A stretch of DNA of 64,000 nt. Source: Streptomyces sp. NBC_00690. Lineage in GTDB: Bacteria; Actinomycetota; Actinomycetes; Streptomycetales; Streptomycetaceae. The stretch lies in contig NZ_CP109009.1 of the NCBI RefSeq assembly GCF_036226685.1, positions 4,464,001 to 4,528,000 on the forward strand, given 5' to 3'. A program made the translations under genes and the position numbers. Under the pieces are notes generated by a model. That model was not told the DNA's origin and searched no databases. It saw only the letters and a program-made list of their open reading frames with translations. Shown in pieces: positions 26,106-34,713 of this stretch; positions within the stretch are counted from its first letter, which is position 1, and each line of letters opens with the position of its first letter.

Positions 26106-26627
26106 ATGGGCTCCGAGTACGGGGACGGCGACTTCGAGGCGTTCGTCGCCGCCCGTGGCCCCCGACTGCTCCGCATGGCCTGGCTGCTGACCGGCGACGC
26201 CCATCTCGCCGAGGACCTGCTCCAAACGGTGCTGGCGAAGGTCTGGCCGAACTGGTCGAAGATCTCGCGGGAGCACCCGGAGGCGTACATCCGCAAGGCG
26301 CTGGTGCACACCCATGCCTCCTGGTGGCGGCGACGCTGGCGCGGAGAGGTGCCGCACGGCGACCTACCGGACTCCGTGACGTCGATCGACGCATACGCCA
26401 ATGTCGATCTGGAGCAGTCGCTCGCGACGGCCATCCGCAGCCTTCCGGTCCGGCAGCGGGCGATCGTGGTCCTGCGCTACTTCGAGGACATGAGCGTCGA
26501 GGACACCGCGGCCACCCTCGGCTGCGCCACGGGCACGGTCAAGAGCCAGTCGTCGAAGGCGCTGCGCACCCTGCGGGCACTGCTACCCGCCACCATGGCG
26601 AAGGCAGGTGATCGCAGTGCTGCATGA
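26106..26627 (+). CDS. SigE-family ECF RNA polymerase sigma factor
   Basis: A 173-residue ECF sigma factor of the actinobacterial SigE family (TIGR02983 type). Region 2 is GPRLLRMAWLLTGDAHLAEDLLQTVLAKVWPNW with the conserved WWRRRW segment after it. Region 4 is LPVRQRAIVVLRYFEDMSVEDTAATLGCATGTVKSQSSKALRTLR. ATG 26106 was chosen because GGGGACGG precedes it and the domain begins shortly after; longer upstream frames are non-coding in character. The membrane-protein gene starts 20 bp inside its 3' end, indicating an operon and a probable regulator-target pairing. Confidence 0.92.
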   Translation: MGSEYGDGDFEAFVAARGPRLLRMAWLLTGDAHLAEDLLQTVLAKVWPNWSKISREHPEAYIRKALVHTHASWWRRRWRGEVPHGDLPDSVTSIDAYANVDLEQSLATAIRSLPVRQRAIVVLRYFEDMSVEDTAATLGCATGTVKSQSSKALRTLRALLPATMAKAGDRSAA

Positions 26628-27477
26628 CCGCCATGACGCCCAGCTCCCGCACGGACCGACTTCGAACGGACCGACTTCGGGCGGATCGGTTCCGGGCGGG
26701 CCGGTTTCGGGCGGATCGGCTTTGGACGAGCCGCTGGAGCACGAACTGCGCGCCCTACTCGAACGCGGCACGCCCCGGCTCGCCACATCCGATGGCCTGC
26801 TGCGCCAGGTGCGGGAGCGGGTCGTACGACGTCGACGGATCAGGATGGCCCTGGTGACGGGGGGCGCCGCGGCGGTGGCCCTGGTCACGGCCGGAGCGCT
26901 GCTGCTGCCCACCACGGCGGACTCCCGGCGTCCGGCGTTGAGCGCACAGACCCCCGCCGCCGTCCCCCCGACCGAAGACACGGTGACGTTCACGGAGTTG
27001 GACGGGCTGACGGTCCGACTGCCGGGGGTGTGGCACACCCTGACGATGCCCGCGGACCGCCGCAACCTCGTCGAGCCCCAGGGGTTCATCGCCACCCAAC
27101 CGGTAGCCCCGTTCACCCGCCCCTGCCAGATGAAGTACGCGGACGGCTGTCTGCCGCTGGACCGTCTCGGCCGTGGGGACATCCTCATCACCGTGACCGC
27201 GGGCGGGCCGCCCGGGAGCAAGATCGACAGGCGGGCCTCACGCAAACTCCAGGCCATGGGCGTGGACGACAACTGCGCGGCCATCGGCGGTGCCGTCACC
27301 CACGCGGCGAGTCTGGTGACCGACTCCAAGCCCTATCCCACGGTTCTGTCCGCGTTCCGGGTCTGCGCCGCCCCCGGCACCACCGCCGAGACCTGGGCCG
27401 ATGTCCAGAAGATGATCGACAGCGCCCAACTCGCTGACGCGGACACACCCGATCCCACCACCTCGACAGGACGGTAG
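26608..27477 (+). CDS. Single-pass membrane protein, possible anti-sigma partner
   Basis: A 289-residue protein not matched to a named family. A low-complexity N-terminus (residues 17-40) is made of five 5-residue repeats, GPTSN GPTSG GSVPG GPVSG GSALD. A short basic helix precedes the single membrane segment (about 80-100). The outside domain has four cysteines, C173, C181, C223 and C253, fit for two disulfides. There is no HxxxCxxC zinc anti-sigma motif. The coding overlap with the ECF sigma gene and the following L,D-transpeptidase gene make an anti-sigma or envelope-sensor role plausible but unproven. GTG 26608 is the start. Confidence 0.78.
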   Translation: MIAVLHDRHDAQLPHGPTSNGPTSGGSVPGGPVSGGSALDEPLEHELRALLERGTPRLATSDGLLRQVRERVVRRRRIRMALVTGGAAAVALVTAGALLLPTTADSRRPALSAQTPAAVPPTEDTVTFTELDGLTVRLPGVWHTLTMPADRRNLVEPQGFIATQPVAPFTRPCQMKYADGCLPLDRLGRGDILITVTAGGPPGSKIDRRASRKLQAMGVDDNCAAIGGAVTHAASLVTDSKPYPTVLSAFRVCAAPGTTAETWADVQKMIDSAQLADADTPDPTTSTGR

Positions 27478-27482
27478 ATCCC

Positions 27483-28262
27483 ATGCACGCTCGTACGGGC
27501 GCGACATCGGCGGCGGCGCTCGCACTCGTTCTTGCGCTGAGCGGCTGCCAGACACAGTCCGGCAAGGCCGCAGGGCCGGGCCCCGCCAAGGAGACCGACC
27601 CTGCCGAGAGTGCTCCCGGGGCGCACCCGGTGCACGGCGCCGAGCCCTCGCCGCTCGCGGAGAAACCCACCGAGATACCGGGGCTCGGGCCCAAGACGCG
27701 TCAGCGCATGGGCCTCAAGAGCAGGCAGGCACTGGTGGTGCGCGCCGAGGGAGTCGACGCCAACCAGGGGACCGCCGTCCTCTACGAACGCGATTCCGCG
27801 GGCGCCTGGCGCCCCGCATCGGACACCTGGCCCACCCGCAACGGCGTCCGCGGCTGGACCGAGCACCACCGCCAGGGCGATCTGCGCACCCCGATCGGCG
27901 TGTACGGGCTGACCGACGCGGGCGGACTGCTGAAGGACCCCGGCACGAAACTCCCGTACGACCAGGGGCCCGGCTTCACCCCGCCGAACCGCACCAATGT
28001 CGAGGGTGAGCCGCTGACCGGCGCCTTCGACTACGTGGTCGCCGTCAACTACAACCGGGTGGCCGGGCACACCCCGCTGAGCTGGACCCGGCCGCTGGGA
28101 GACGCCAGGGGCGGCGGTATCTGGCTCCACGTCGAGCACGGCGCCGGTACGCAAGGCTGTGTGGGGTTGCCCCGGGAGCGCATGAAGGAGTTGCTGCGGC
28201 GGCTGGATCCGGCGGCCGAGCCGGTGGTGGTGATGGGGCCCGTGGCGGCGCTGGCAGCGTGA
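27483..28262 (+). CDS. L,D-transpeptidase (YkuD-type) lipoprotein
   Basis: A 259-residue lipoprotein with lipobox ALSGC (lipidated C22). A YkuD-like catalytic domain occupies about residues 84-255. The active site is of the variant form H216-VEHGAGTQG-C226-VGL, without the classical SHGC serine-histidine. This variant occurs in the ErfK/YkuD cousins that cross-link or release peptidoglycan peptides. The domain includes the conserved GDLRTPIGVYGL substrate loop. It begins 5 bp after the membrane-protein gene, as the third gene of the sigma operon, so a role in remodelling the wall under sigma control is suggested. Confidence 0.85.
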   Translation: MHARTGATSAAALALVLALSGCQTQSGKAAGPGPAKETDPAESAPGAHPVHGAEPSPLAEKPTEIPGLGPKTRQRMGLKSRQALVVRAEGVDANQGTAVLYERDSAGAWRPASDTWPTRNGVRGWTEHHRQGDLRTPIGVYGLTDAGGLLKDPGTKLPYDQGPGFTPPNRTNVEGEPLTGAFDYVVAVNYNRVAGHTPLSWTRPLGDARGGGIWLHVEHGAGTQGCVGLPRERMKELLRRLDPAAEPVVVMGPVAALAA

Positions 28263-28286
28263 ACCGTCCGGGCGCGCCAACGCGCG

Positions 28287-28427
28287 CCCGACGCCGTAGG
28301 ACCTCGAACCCGACGCCGTACGACCCTGCACCCCGACGCCGTACGACACGACTCCCGGCCCCGAGCTCATGCCCGGGACCGGGGGTCGTACGCATTCCGG
28401 TGTTCCGGTGTTCCGGTACTCCGGTGT
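28287..28427. repeat. Two short tandem-repeat arrays after the L,D-transpeptidase gene
   Basis: CCCGACGCCGTACGAC recurs three times (28287-28302 with one mismatch, 28309-28324, 28332-28347; period 22-23). Further on, TCCGGTGT occurs in four 8-bp units from 28396 to 28427 (third unit TCCGGTAC). They fill the 200-bp gap between convergent genes, which shows no clean terminator hairpin. Confidence 0.8.
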
Positions 28428-28461
28428 TCCGTGCGGATGCATCACGCGCCGCTGCCGGGTG

Positions 28462-30090
28462 CTACTGGTTCTTCGGCTCCTCCAGCCGCGGGAACAACAC
28501 CGCGCCCTTGGTGACCGTCGAGCCCACCGGCAGCAGGCCCCAGGTGCCCGCGTCCTGCACCCTCTGGTCGGCCAGGGCGCCCAGGGACGTCTCAGCGCCC
28601 AGGGAATCCCACAGCGCCTGCGAGGTGCGCGGCATCACCGAGTTCAGCAGGACCGCCACACCGCGCAGCGCATCGGCCGCCGTGTACAGGATGGTCGCCA
28701 GGCGCGCCTGACCCTCGGGAGAGGTGTCCTTCGCGACCTTCCACGGCTCCTGCTCGGTGAGGTAGCCGTTGACCTGCTTCACGAAGTCGAAGACCGCGAG
28801 GATGCCGCCCTGGAAGTCGAGCTCCTCGCCGATCAGCCGGTCCGCCGTCGTGACCGCCGTCGCCAGACCGTCCTGGACCGCCTTCTCCGCGGGGCCGGAC
28901 GCGGTGGCCTCCGGCAGCTGCCCGTCGAAGTACTTGCCGACCATGGCCGCCACCCGCGATGCGAGGTTGCCGTAGTCGTTCGCCAGCTCGCTCGTGTAGC
29001 GGGCGGTGAAGTCCTCCCAGGAGAACGAACCGTCCTGGCCGAACGCGATGGCCCGCAGGAAGTACCAGCGGTAGGCGTCCACGCCGAAGTGCGAGGTCAG
29101 GTCCTGCGGCTTGATGCCGGTCAGATTGGACTTCGACATCTTCTCGCCGCCGACCATCAGCCAGCCGTTCGCGGCCACCCGGCCGGGTACCGGCAGGTCG
29201 TTCGCCAGCAGCATCGCCGGCCAGATGATGGCGTGGAAGCGCAGGATGTCCTTGCCGACCAGATGGACGTTGGCCGGGAAGGTGTCGGCGAACTTCGCCG
29301 GATTCTCGTTGTAGCCGACCGCCGTCGCATAGTTCAGCAGCGCGTCGATCCACACGTAGATGACGTGCTTCTCGTCCCACGGCACCTTCACGCCCCAGTC
29401 GAACGTCGACCGGGAGATGGACAGGTCCTGAAGGCCCTGCCGAACGAAGTTCACGACCTCGTTGCGGGCGGACTCGGGCTGGATGAAGCCCGGATTGGCC
29501 TCGTAGAACTCCAGCAGCTTGGGGCCGTACTCGCTCAGCTTGAAGAAGTAGTTCTCCTCCTTGAGGAGCTCCACCGGCTTCTTGTGGATCGGGCAGAGCT
29601 TCTGGCCCTCGTAGGGGCCCTCGCCGTCGATCAGGTCCGCCGGGAGCTTGTACTCCTCGCAGCCCACGCAGTACGGGCCCTCGTAGCCGCCCTTGTAGAT
29701 CTCGCCCTTGTCGTACAGGTCCTGAACGAACTCCTGCACCCGGTCCGTGTGCCGCTTCTCGGTGGTCCGGATGAAGTCGTCGTTCGCGATCCCCAGATGC
29801 TCCCAGAGGGGCTTCCACGCCTCTTCCACGAGCTTGTCGCACCACTCCTGGGGCGTGACGCCGTTCGCCTCAGCAGTGCGCATGATCTTCTGACCGTGCT
29901 CGTCCGTGCCGGTGAGGTACCACACCTTCTCGCCGCGCTGACGGTGCCAGCGGGTGAGCACGTCGCCTGCGACGGTCGTGTAGGCGTGGCCCAGGTGAGG
30001 AGCGTCGTTGACGTAGTAGATGGGGGTCGTCACGTAGTACGCCTGCACGTCTGCGCTCGATCCCTGCTTCTCGGTTCCAGTGGCCGCCAT
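28462..30090 (-). CDS. metG: Methionyl-tRNA synthetase
   Basis: A 542-residue class I synthetase without the C-terminal tRNA-binding domain. The HIGH-type motif is HLGH (32-35). A single zinc knuckle uses C141, C144, C166 and probably H169. KMSKS lies at 317-321, and the anticodon-binding helical domain follows (LANDYGNLASRVAAMVGKYF to QEPWKVAKD). ATG 30090 gives the expected N-terminus before YYVTTPIYYVND. It is convergent with the L,D-transpeptidase gene and divergent from the response regulator. Confidence 0.96.
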   Translation of the reverse strand: MAATGTEKQGSSADVQAYYVTTPIYYVNDAPHLGHAYTTVAGDVLTRWHRQRGEKVWYLTGTDEHGQKIMRTAEANGVTPQEWCDKLVEEAWKPLWEHLGIANDDFIRTTEKRHTDRVQEFVQDLYDKGEIYKGGYEGPYCVGCEEYKLPADLIDGEGPYEGQKLCPIHKKPVELLKEENYFFKLSEYGPKLLEFYEANPGFIQPESARNEVVNFVRQGLQDLSISRSTFDWGVKVPWDEKHVIYVWIDALLNYATAVGYNENPAKFADTFPANVHLVGKDILRFHAIIWPAMLLANDLPVPGRVAANGWLMVGGEKMSKSNLTGIKPQDLTSHFGVDAYRWYFLRAIAFGQDGSFSWEDFTARYTSELANDYGNLASRVAAMVGKYFDGQLPEATASGPAEKAVQDGLATAVTTADRLIGEELDFQGGILAVFDFVKQVNGYLTEQEPWKVAKDTSPEGQARLATILYTAADALRGVAVLLNSVMPRTSQALWDSLGAETSLGALADQRVQDAGTWGLLPVGSTVTKGAVLFPRLEEPKNQ

Positions 30091-30192
30091 GGTCGAAATC
30101 CTAGTCGCCCCCGGATGCTCCCCTCACCCGCATAAAGCCCACCGGGAGCGGGTCCGCGCTGAGTGGCGAGGTGGTGGAGACATCCGCGAAAC

Positions 30193-30250
30193 ATCCCGCG
30201 GGATAGGAACGGGATGGAAGGACGCATCCTGGATGGACGATGCGTCCTTC
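30193..30250. promoter_or_regulatory. Palindrome and stem-loop upstream of the response regulator
   Basis: ATCCCGCGGGAT (30193-30204) is a perfect 12-bp palindrome. GAAGGACGCATC (30217-30228) pairs perfectly with GATGCGTCCTTC (30239-30250) across a 10-nt loop, 67 bp before the regulator start. Either could be an operator or leader hairpin for the two-component operon. Confidence 0.5.
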
Positions 30251-30317
30251 GCCGGCGGGACGGGCAGTGGGCCCGGGAGCCCCGCGGCGCGGCGGTCATG
30301 GCAGGGGAGAAGGCGGT

Positions 30318-30971
30318 ATGCGGGTACTGGTGGCCGAGGACGAGGAAATCCTGGCCGAGCTGGTCGCCACCGGGCTGCGCCGCGCCGGTTTCGCGGTCGA
30401 CACCGTGTACAGCGGAGATGCAGCCCTGGCCTATCTGGGACTCCACGACTACGACGTGGTCGTCCTCGACCGCGATCTGCCGCGCGTCCACGGCGACCAG
30501 GTCGCCCGGGAGCTCGTCGCCTCCGAGTCCCGCACCCGCATTCTGATGCTCACCGCCTCCGCGTCCATGGAGGACCGGGTGGAAGGGCTCGACCTGGGCG
30601 CGGACGACTATCTGGGCAAGCCCTTCGAGTTCCCCGAGCTGGTCTCCCGGGTGCGTGCGCTGCGCCGCCGCAGCGCACGGGCCGTACCGCCCCTGCTGGA
30701 GCGCCACGGGGTCGTGCTCGACACCGTCCGCAGGACCGCCGTCCGAGAGGGACGGCTGCTGGATCTGTCCCCGAAGGAGTTCTCCGTGCTCCAGATCCTG
30801 TTGGAGGCGGACGGCGCGACCGTGTCGGCCGAGGAACTCCTCGAACGGGCCTGGGACGCGCACACCGACCCCTTCACGGGAGCTGTCCGGGTCTGCATGA
30901 GCAAGCTGCGGGCGAAGCTGGGCGAGCCCGCCCTGATCCGAACGGTCCAGGGAGTGGGGTACGCACTGTGA
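30318..30971 (+). CDS. OmpR-family two-component response regulator, CutR-like
   Basis: A 217-residue regulator. The receiver domain (1-115) has the acidic pair E7-D8, phosphoacceptor D51 in VVVLDRDLP, and the lysine in GKPFEFPEL. The winged-helix output domain (about 125-217) ends with MSKLRAKLGEPALIRTVQGVGYAL. The wording of the receiver closely follows Streptomyces CutR. ATG 30318 has GGAGAAGG nearby. The kinase gene overlaps its stop codon (GTGA). Targets are not evident; a hairpin and palindrome lie upstream. Confidence 0.93.
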   Translation: MRVLVAEDEEILAELVATGLRRAGFAVDTVYSGDAALAYLGLHDYDVVVLDRDLPRVHGDQVARELVASESRTRILMLTASASMEDRVEGLDLGADDYLGKPFEFPELVSRVRALRRRSARAVPPLLERHGVVLDTVRRTAVREGRLLDLSPKEFSVLQILLEADGATVSAEELLERAWDAHTDPFTGAVRVCMSKLRAKLGEPALIRTVQGVGYAL

Positions 30972-32308
30972 CCCGGAGCCCCGGCGCCGGGCGGACGCCC
31001 GGAATCGCCGGTGCGCGGATCACGGCCGCCCGAATGCGACGCACCCGGCTCGGTCCCGTCGTGCGCGGAGGGCGAACCGGCCAGCGCGTCGACATCGGCC
31101 CGGGAGCCGCCCGCACCCGCATACGCCACGCCGGAGCCGGACGGCTGGGTCCCGGCTCCACGATCCGCACCAGGATCGCCCTCGTCTACGGGGCGGTCTT
31201 CCTCGTCCTCGGCGGGGTCCTGCTCGCCGTCGTCAATCTGCTCTCCCGCGCGGGCACGGAGGACCAGGCTGACTCCATCGCCCGGCGGGCCGTCCTCAAA
31301 CCGCACCCGTCGTCACCCGGCCTCTGGTCGGTGAGCCATGGCGACCTCACCACCTTCAGGGCCCAACAACTCACCGAGAACGTGAGCGACGCGGCGTCCG
31401 AGGAGATGCTGTTCTGGTCGCTGACCGCACTGTTGATCACCGCGCTGTGTGCCGTCGCGGTCGGCTGGTGGACGGCTGGGCGGGTGCTGCGGCCCGTGCA
31501 CGCCATGACGGCGAAGGCACGCCATCTCTCCGAACGCACCCTGCACGAGCGCATTGCGGCCAGCGGACCCGACGACGAGTTGAAGGAGTTGGGGGACACC
31601 CTGGATGCGCTCCTCGCCCGGTTGGAGAGCGCGTTCGACAGCCAACGCCGATTCATCGCCAACGCCTCCCATGAACTGCGCACGCCCCTGGCCACCCAGC
31701 GCACGGCCATCCAGGTCGGTCTGGACACCGGTGCGTCCCCCGAGGACCTGTTGGCCACCAAACGCGTGCTGCTCGACACCAACCGGCGCAGCGAGCGGCT
31801 GATCGAGGGGTTGTTGATGTTGGCCCGCAGCGAACGCGGACTGGAGGAGCGCGACGACATCGACCTCGGTGAGCTCACCCGGGAGGAATCGGTACGCCAC
31901 GAGGTCCGGGCCGAGGTGGAGTACGGCGTCGTCGTGCGGGGGAACCGGCTGTTGTTGGCCCAGTTGGTGGGCAATCTGGTGTCCAACGCGGTCGCCTACA
32001 ACATTCCGGGCGGGACGGTGAGCGTGCGGGTGGCCGCCGATGCGGTCGGCGAGGGTGTGCTGGTCGTGGAGAACACCGGGCCGAAGGTCGCCGAGGATGA
32101 CATTCCCTCCCTGTTCGAACCCTTCCGGCGTGGGGAGGGCCGGGACCGGATGGGACCAGGGGCCGGCCTCGGACTGTCCATCGTCCGCTCGATCACCGAT
32201 GCCCACGGGGGGCGGGTCTCGGCCGGCCCGGGCCCTGAGGGCGGGGGGCTGACCGTCACGGTGACCCTGCCCGTCGTCCACACCGTTGCGGACCGACAGC
32301 CGAGGTAG
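30968..32308 (+). CDS. Two-component sensor histidine kinase, CutS-like
   Basis: A 446-residue membrane kinase. The Arg/Gly-rich N-terminal tail of about 65 residues is unusually long. Two membrane segments (about 70-92 and 140-163) flank a small ~45-residue outside sensor region. A HAMP linker follows, then a HisKA domain with phosphorylated H235 in SHELRTP. A HATPase domain has N-box NLVSNAVAYN, the G-boxes ENTGPKVAEDDIPSLFEPF and GAGLGLSIVRSITDAHGG. It starts at a GTG overlapping the regulator's stop, forming a coupled pair. The signal is unknown; the short sensor loop suggests an intramembrane or envelope cue. Confidence 0.93.
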   Translation: MTRSPGAGRTPGIAGARITAARMRRTRLGPVVRGGRTGQRVDIGPGAARTRIRHAGAGRLGPGSTIRTRIALVYGAVFLVLGGVLLAVVNLLSRAGTEDQADSIARRAVLKPHPSSPGLWSVSHGDLTTFRAQQLTENVSDAASEEMLFWSLTALLITALCAVAVGWWTAGRVLRPVHAMTAKARHLSERTLHERIAASGPDDELKELGDTLDALLARLESAFDSQRRFIANASHELRTPLATQRTAIQVGLDTGASPEDLLATKRVLLDTNRRSERLIEGLLMLARSERGLEERDDIDLGELTREESVRHEVRAEVEYGVVVRGNRLLLAQLVGNLVSNAVAYNIPGGTVSVRVAADAVGEGVLVVENTGPKVAEDDIPSLFEPFRRGEGRDRMGPGAGLGLSIVRSITDAHGGRVSAGPGPEGGGLTVTVTLPVVHTVADRQPR

Positions 32309-32429
32309 ATGTGTTGTGGTGTGTTGTGCGATCGGTTGACGGACGGATGGACGGGTGGGTGGACGGCAAGCAAGCAGGCGGGCGGGACCGGGTGACGGGG
32401 GCGGTTTGGGGGACCGCTCACAACGCACA

Positions 32430-32458
32430 TGCCGCCGGTACGAGGAGTACCGGCGGCA
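32430..32458. terminator. Terminator between kinase and VWA genes
   Basis: TGCCGCCGGTAC (32430-32441) pairs with GTACCGGCGGCA (32447-32458) around a 5-nt loop. It lies between the convergent kinase (ends 32308) and VWA gene (ends 32485). Upstream of it, 32333-32400 is a GGA/GGC-rich low-complexity stretch. Confidence 0.85.
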
Positions 32459-32484
32459 CGAGGTAGGGGGCTGCGCGGGAGCTG

Positions 32485-34401
32485 CTACGGCTTCCAGCCC
32501 TGGAGGAGGCCGTCGAACAGCTCCTCGTCGGGGAGTTCGCCGGGCTTGGGACCCGCGTGGAAGAAGCCCGCGTTGTCGACGGAGAGCTTGCGGAGGTAGT
32601 CGAACGCCTTCGCCTCGTGCTCACCGAAGGCGATGAACTGCCAGAACACCGGCTTGTCGGCTGCTGCCGCCAGTGCGGCGGTCGCGGCGGTCTTGGACTC
32701 GGGGGCGCCGTCCGTCTGGAAGAGCACCAGCGCCGGAACCGGCTTGCGGGACCGACTGCCGGTCGCCGCCCGCAGGGCCTTGCTGGCCTTGGCGTGTAGT
32801 GCCAGGACCTCCTCGACCGCCAGGTGGTAGTTGGTGCGTCCCATCCGGCCGAAGGAGTCGTGGAGTTCGTTCACTCTTCCTTCGTACGCATCGGGGGTGA
32901 GCGTCCCGGTGCCGTCGACCTCGGTGGAGAAGAACACGACCTCGATGGCGGGTGCCGTGCCCTCGTGGAGGTGCGTGGCCAGCGCGAGGGCGCGCTCACC
33001 GAGGTGTTGTGCGCTGCCGTCCTTGTAGAAAGTGCGCATGGAGCCGGAGCGGTCCAGCACCAGATAGACGAGCGCCTGGGTGTCGCTGAGTCCCGCCCGC
33101 TGGAGTGCACTGGCCGCGGCGGCCCGCGTTGGGGCGAGCGCGGTGGGTACTGCGGGTGCTGTGCTTGCTGTGGGGCTGGTGGTCTCGGGGGTGGGTTCGT
33201 CCAGGTCCGCGACGCCCGCGACGCCCGCGACGCCCGCGGCGGGCGCGGCGGGCGCGGTGGGCTCGGTGGGCTCGGTGGGTTGGTCCGCCTCGACTTCCTC
33301 GGCTGCTGCCGGCTCGGCCTCGGCGGCGACCGGCTCAGTTGCAGACGCAGACGCAGGCTCGGACACGGACACGGACACGGAGTCCGGCGCCGGTGTCGGG
33401 TCGGGGGCGGCCACCGGCTGTGCCGGGGGCGCGGTCGCTGATTCCGGTGCGGTGACGTCCGCCGTGTCGGCGTCGGCGTCGCCCCCGTCTGCCTCGGGTG
33501 CCACCGCAGTGGGCTCCGGCTCGGTGGACTCGGCCAAGACCGGGGCGGTCTCCTCGGCGGTGACCGCACTGTCCGCTTCGTCTGCCTCCGCTGCCTCTGC
33601 TGGCGGTGCTGCCTGCGCTGCTTCTGCTGGCGGTGCTTCTGTTGGCGGTGCCTCCGAAGCCGGTGGCTCGGCCTGCGACAGGGGCTCGGCCGGCGCTTCC
33701 GCCACGGATGCGACTGCGTCACCCGCCGACTCGGTGACCTCGGCCCGGTCGTCGGCCTCGGTCTTGGTCTTGGTCTTGTCTTCGGGCTCGGCCTGGTCTT
33801 CGGGGTGGTCGTCGGCCTGGGCCGATCCCGTCTCTTCGCTGCTCACAGCGAGCTCCGGATCCGAGTCCGGGCTCTCGCCGGCAGTGCTGATCGATTCGGA
33901 CCGGGTGGCCTCCGCGGGCTCTTGCGGCTGCTCGACCGGCTGCTCGACCGGTTCCGTGGCACTGGCTCCGGGGGCGCTCTCCGTACGGGCCTGGGAAGGG
34001 ACCGATGCGGTGCGCGGCCGGGGCTGCGGATTGTCGAACGCGGCCGACACCAGATCGGCGGCCAGGCCGGAGGGTGTGGACGCGGCGTCCGCCGCAGCGG
34101 CCGGGGCCTCCTCCTGAGTGGGCGCGGGCGCGGGGGCCGGCGTCGTAGCGGCCTCTGCGGATCCGGACGCGGCCGACGCGGAGGGAGCCGCCTTTGCGGC
34201 GGTTGCCGACGCCGGCTCGGCGGTTTCCGTGGCGGGTGCCTCGGCCGGCGAGGGAATGACGGGTGTCTCGGTGGAAACGGCCTCGGTGGTGGTGGCCGGT
34301 TCTGGACGTTCGGACTGGGTCGGGACTGAAGCTGCGACCTGCTCGGTGGGCTCCGAACGATCGCGACCGAACACCTTACGCAGCAAGCTCCGAATGCCCA
34401 T
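32485..34401 (-). CDS. VWA-domain (TerF-like) protein with long acidic low-complexity N-terminus
   Basis: A 638-residue protein. Residues 1-20 are basic and amphipathic ([17 protein letters not shown]). About 25-420 is an Ala/Glu/Pro/Thr/Ser/Asp-rich, presumably disordered region. About 425-638 is a von Willebrand A domain with the MIDAS motif D450-R-S452-G-S454, Thr523 in GRTNYH and Asp564 in FQTDG, so metal binding looks intact. The domain most resembles the VWA of TerF/tellurium-resistance proteins. ATG 34401 has AAAGG at good spacing; an ATG 6 codons upstream is weaker. No other ter genes are adjacent. Nine-bp direct repeats (33209-33235) lie in the linker. Confidence 0.85.
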   Translation of the reverse strand: MGIRSLLRKVFGRDRSEPTEQVAASVPTQSERPEPATTTEAVSTETPVIPSPAEAPATETAEPASATAAKAAPSASAASGSAEAATTPAPAPAPTQEEAPAAAADAASTPSGLAADLVSAAFDNPQPRPRTASVPSQARTESAPGASATEPVEQPVEQPQEPAEATRSESISTAGESPDSDPELAVSSEETGSAQADDHPEDQAEPEDKTKTKTEADDRAEVTESAGDAVASVAEAPAEPLSQAEPPASEAPPTEAPPAEAAQAAPPAEAAEADEADSAVTAEETAPVLAESTEPEPTAVAPEADGGDADADTADVTAPESATAPPAQPVAAPDPTPAPDSVSVSVSEPASASATEPVAAEAEPAAAEEVEADQPTEPTEPTAPAAPAAGVAGVAGVADLDEPTPETTSPTASTAPAVPTALAPTRAAAASALQRAGLSDTQALVYLVLDRSGSMRTFYKDGSAQHLGERALALATHLHEGTAPAIEVVFFSTEVDGTGTLTPDAYEGRVNELHDSFGRMGRTNYHLAVEEVLALHAKASKALRAATGSRSRKPVPALVLFQTDGAPESKTAATAALAAAADKPVFWQFIAFGEHEAKAFDYLRKLSVDNAGFFHAGPKPGELPDEELFDGLLQGWKP

Positions 34402-34713
34402 GTGCGAAACCTTTCGCATGAGTTGGGTGTTTTATATCCGCATATGGACCAAGTCGTTCTGAGGGTGTCCTGGCCAGGGCGGACACGTAAGGTTAGCGGC
34501 CACTCGTAGTAAACCCCCGCAGGGGCGGATTAACGGAAACTCGTCTGCGATCGGTTCCGTACGAGACCCTTCCCGGTCGGTACAGCTCATGTCTTTCCGT
34601 GCATTCATCCCTCGTTCACCCTGTGTCCGCCGCATTGCGTGCAAATCCTCCTAACGTCACGGCTGACGACATCCCGACAGACTGTCGGCGCGGGTGCGCC
34701 GGAGGAGGACGAA
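34402..34713. promoter_or_regulatory. Divergent promoter region with PHO-box-like direct repeats
   Basis: Three adjacent 11-bp units, ATTCATCCCTC (34603-34613), GTTCACCCTGT (34614-34624) and GTCCGCCGCAT (34625-34635), match the layout of Streptomyces PhoP-binding PHO boxes, whose consensus core is GTTCACC. They lie about 80 bp before the PhoX-type gene, fitting phosphate-starvation control. On the other strand TTGGTC and GATATAA boxes near 34432-34455 are a possible promoter for the VWA gene. No gene is seen in the 312 bp. Confidence 0.6.

Noticed and set aside
33080-34117. A Ser/Ala/Gly-rich plus-strand frame over the VWA gene
   Set aside because: It is the complement of the acidic low-complexity region; the VWA motifs on the minus strand are decisive.
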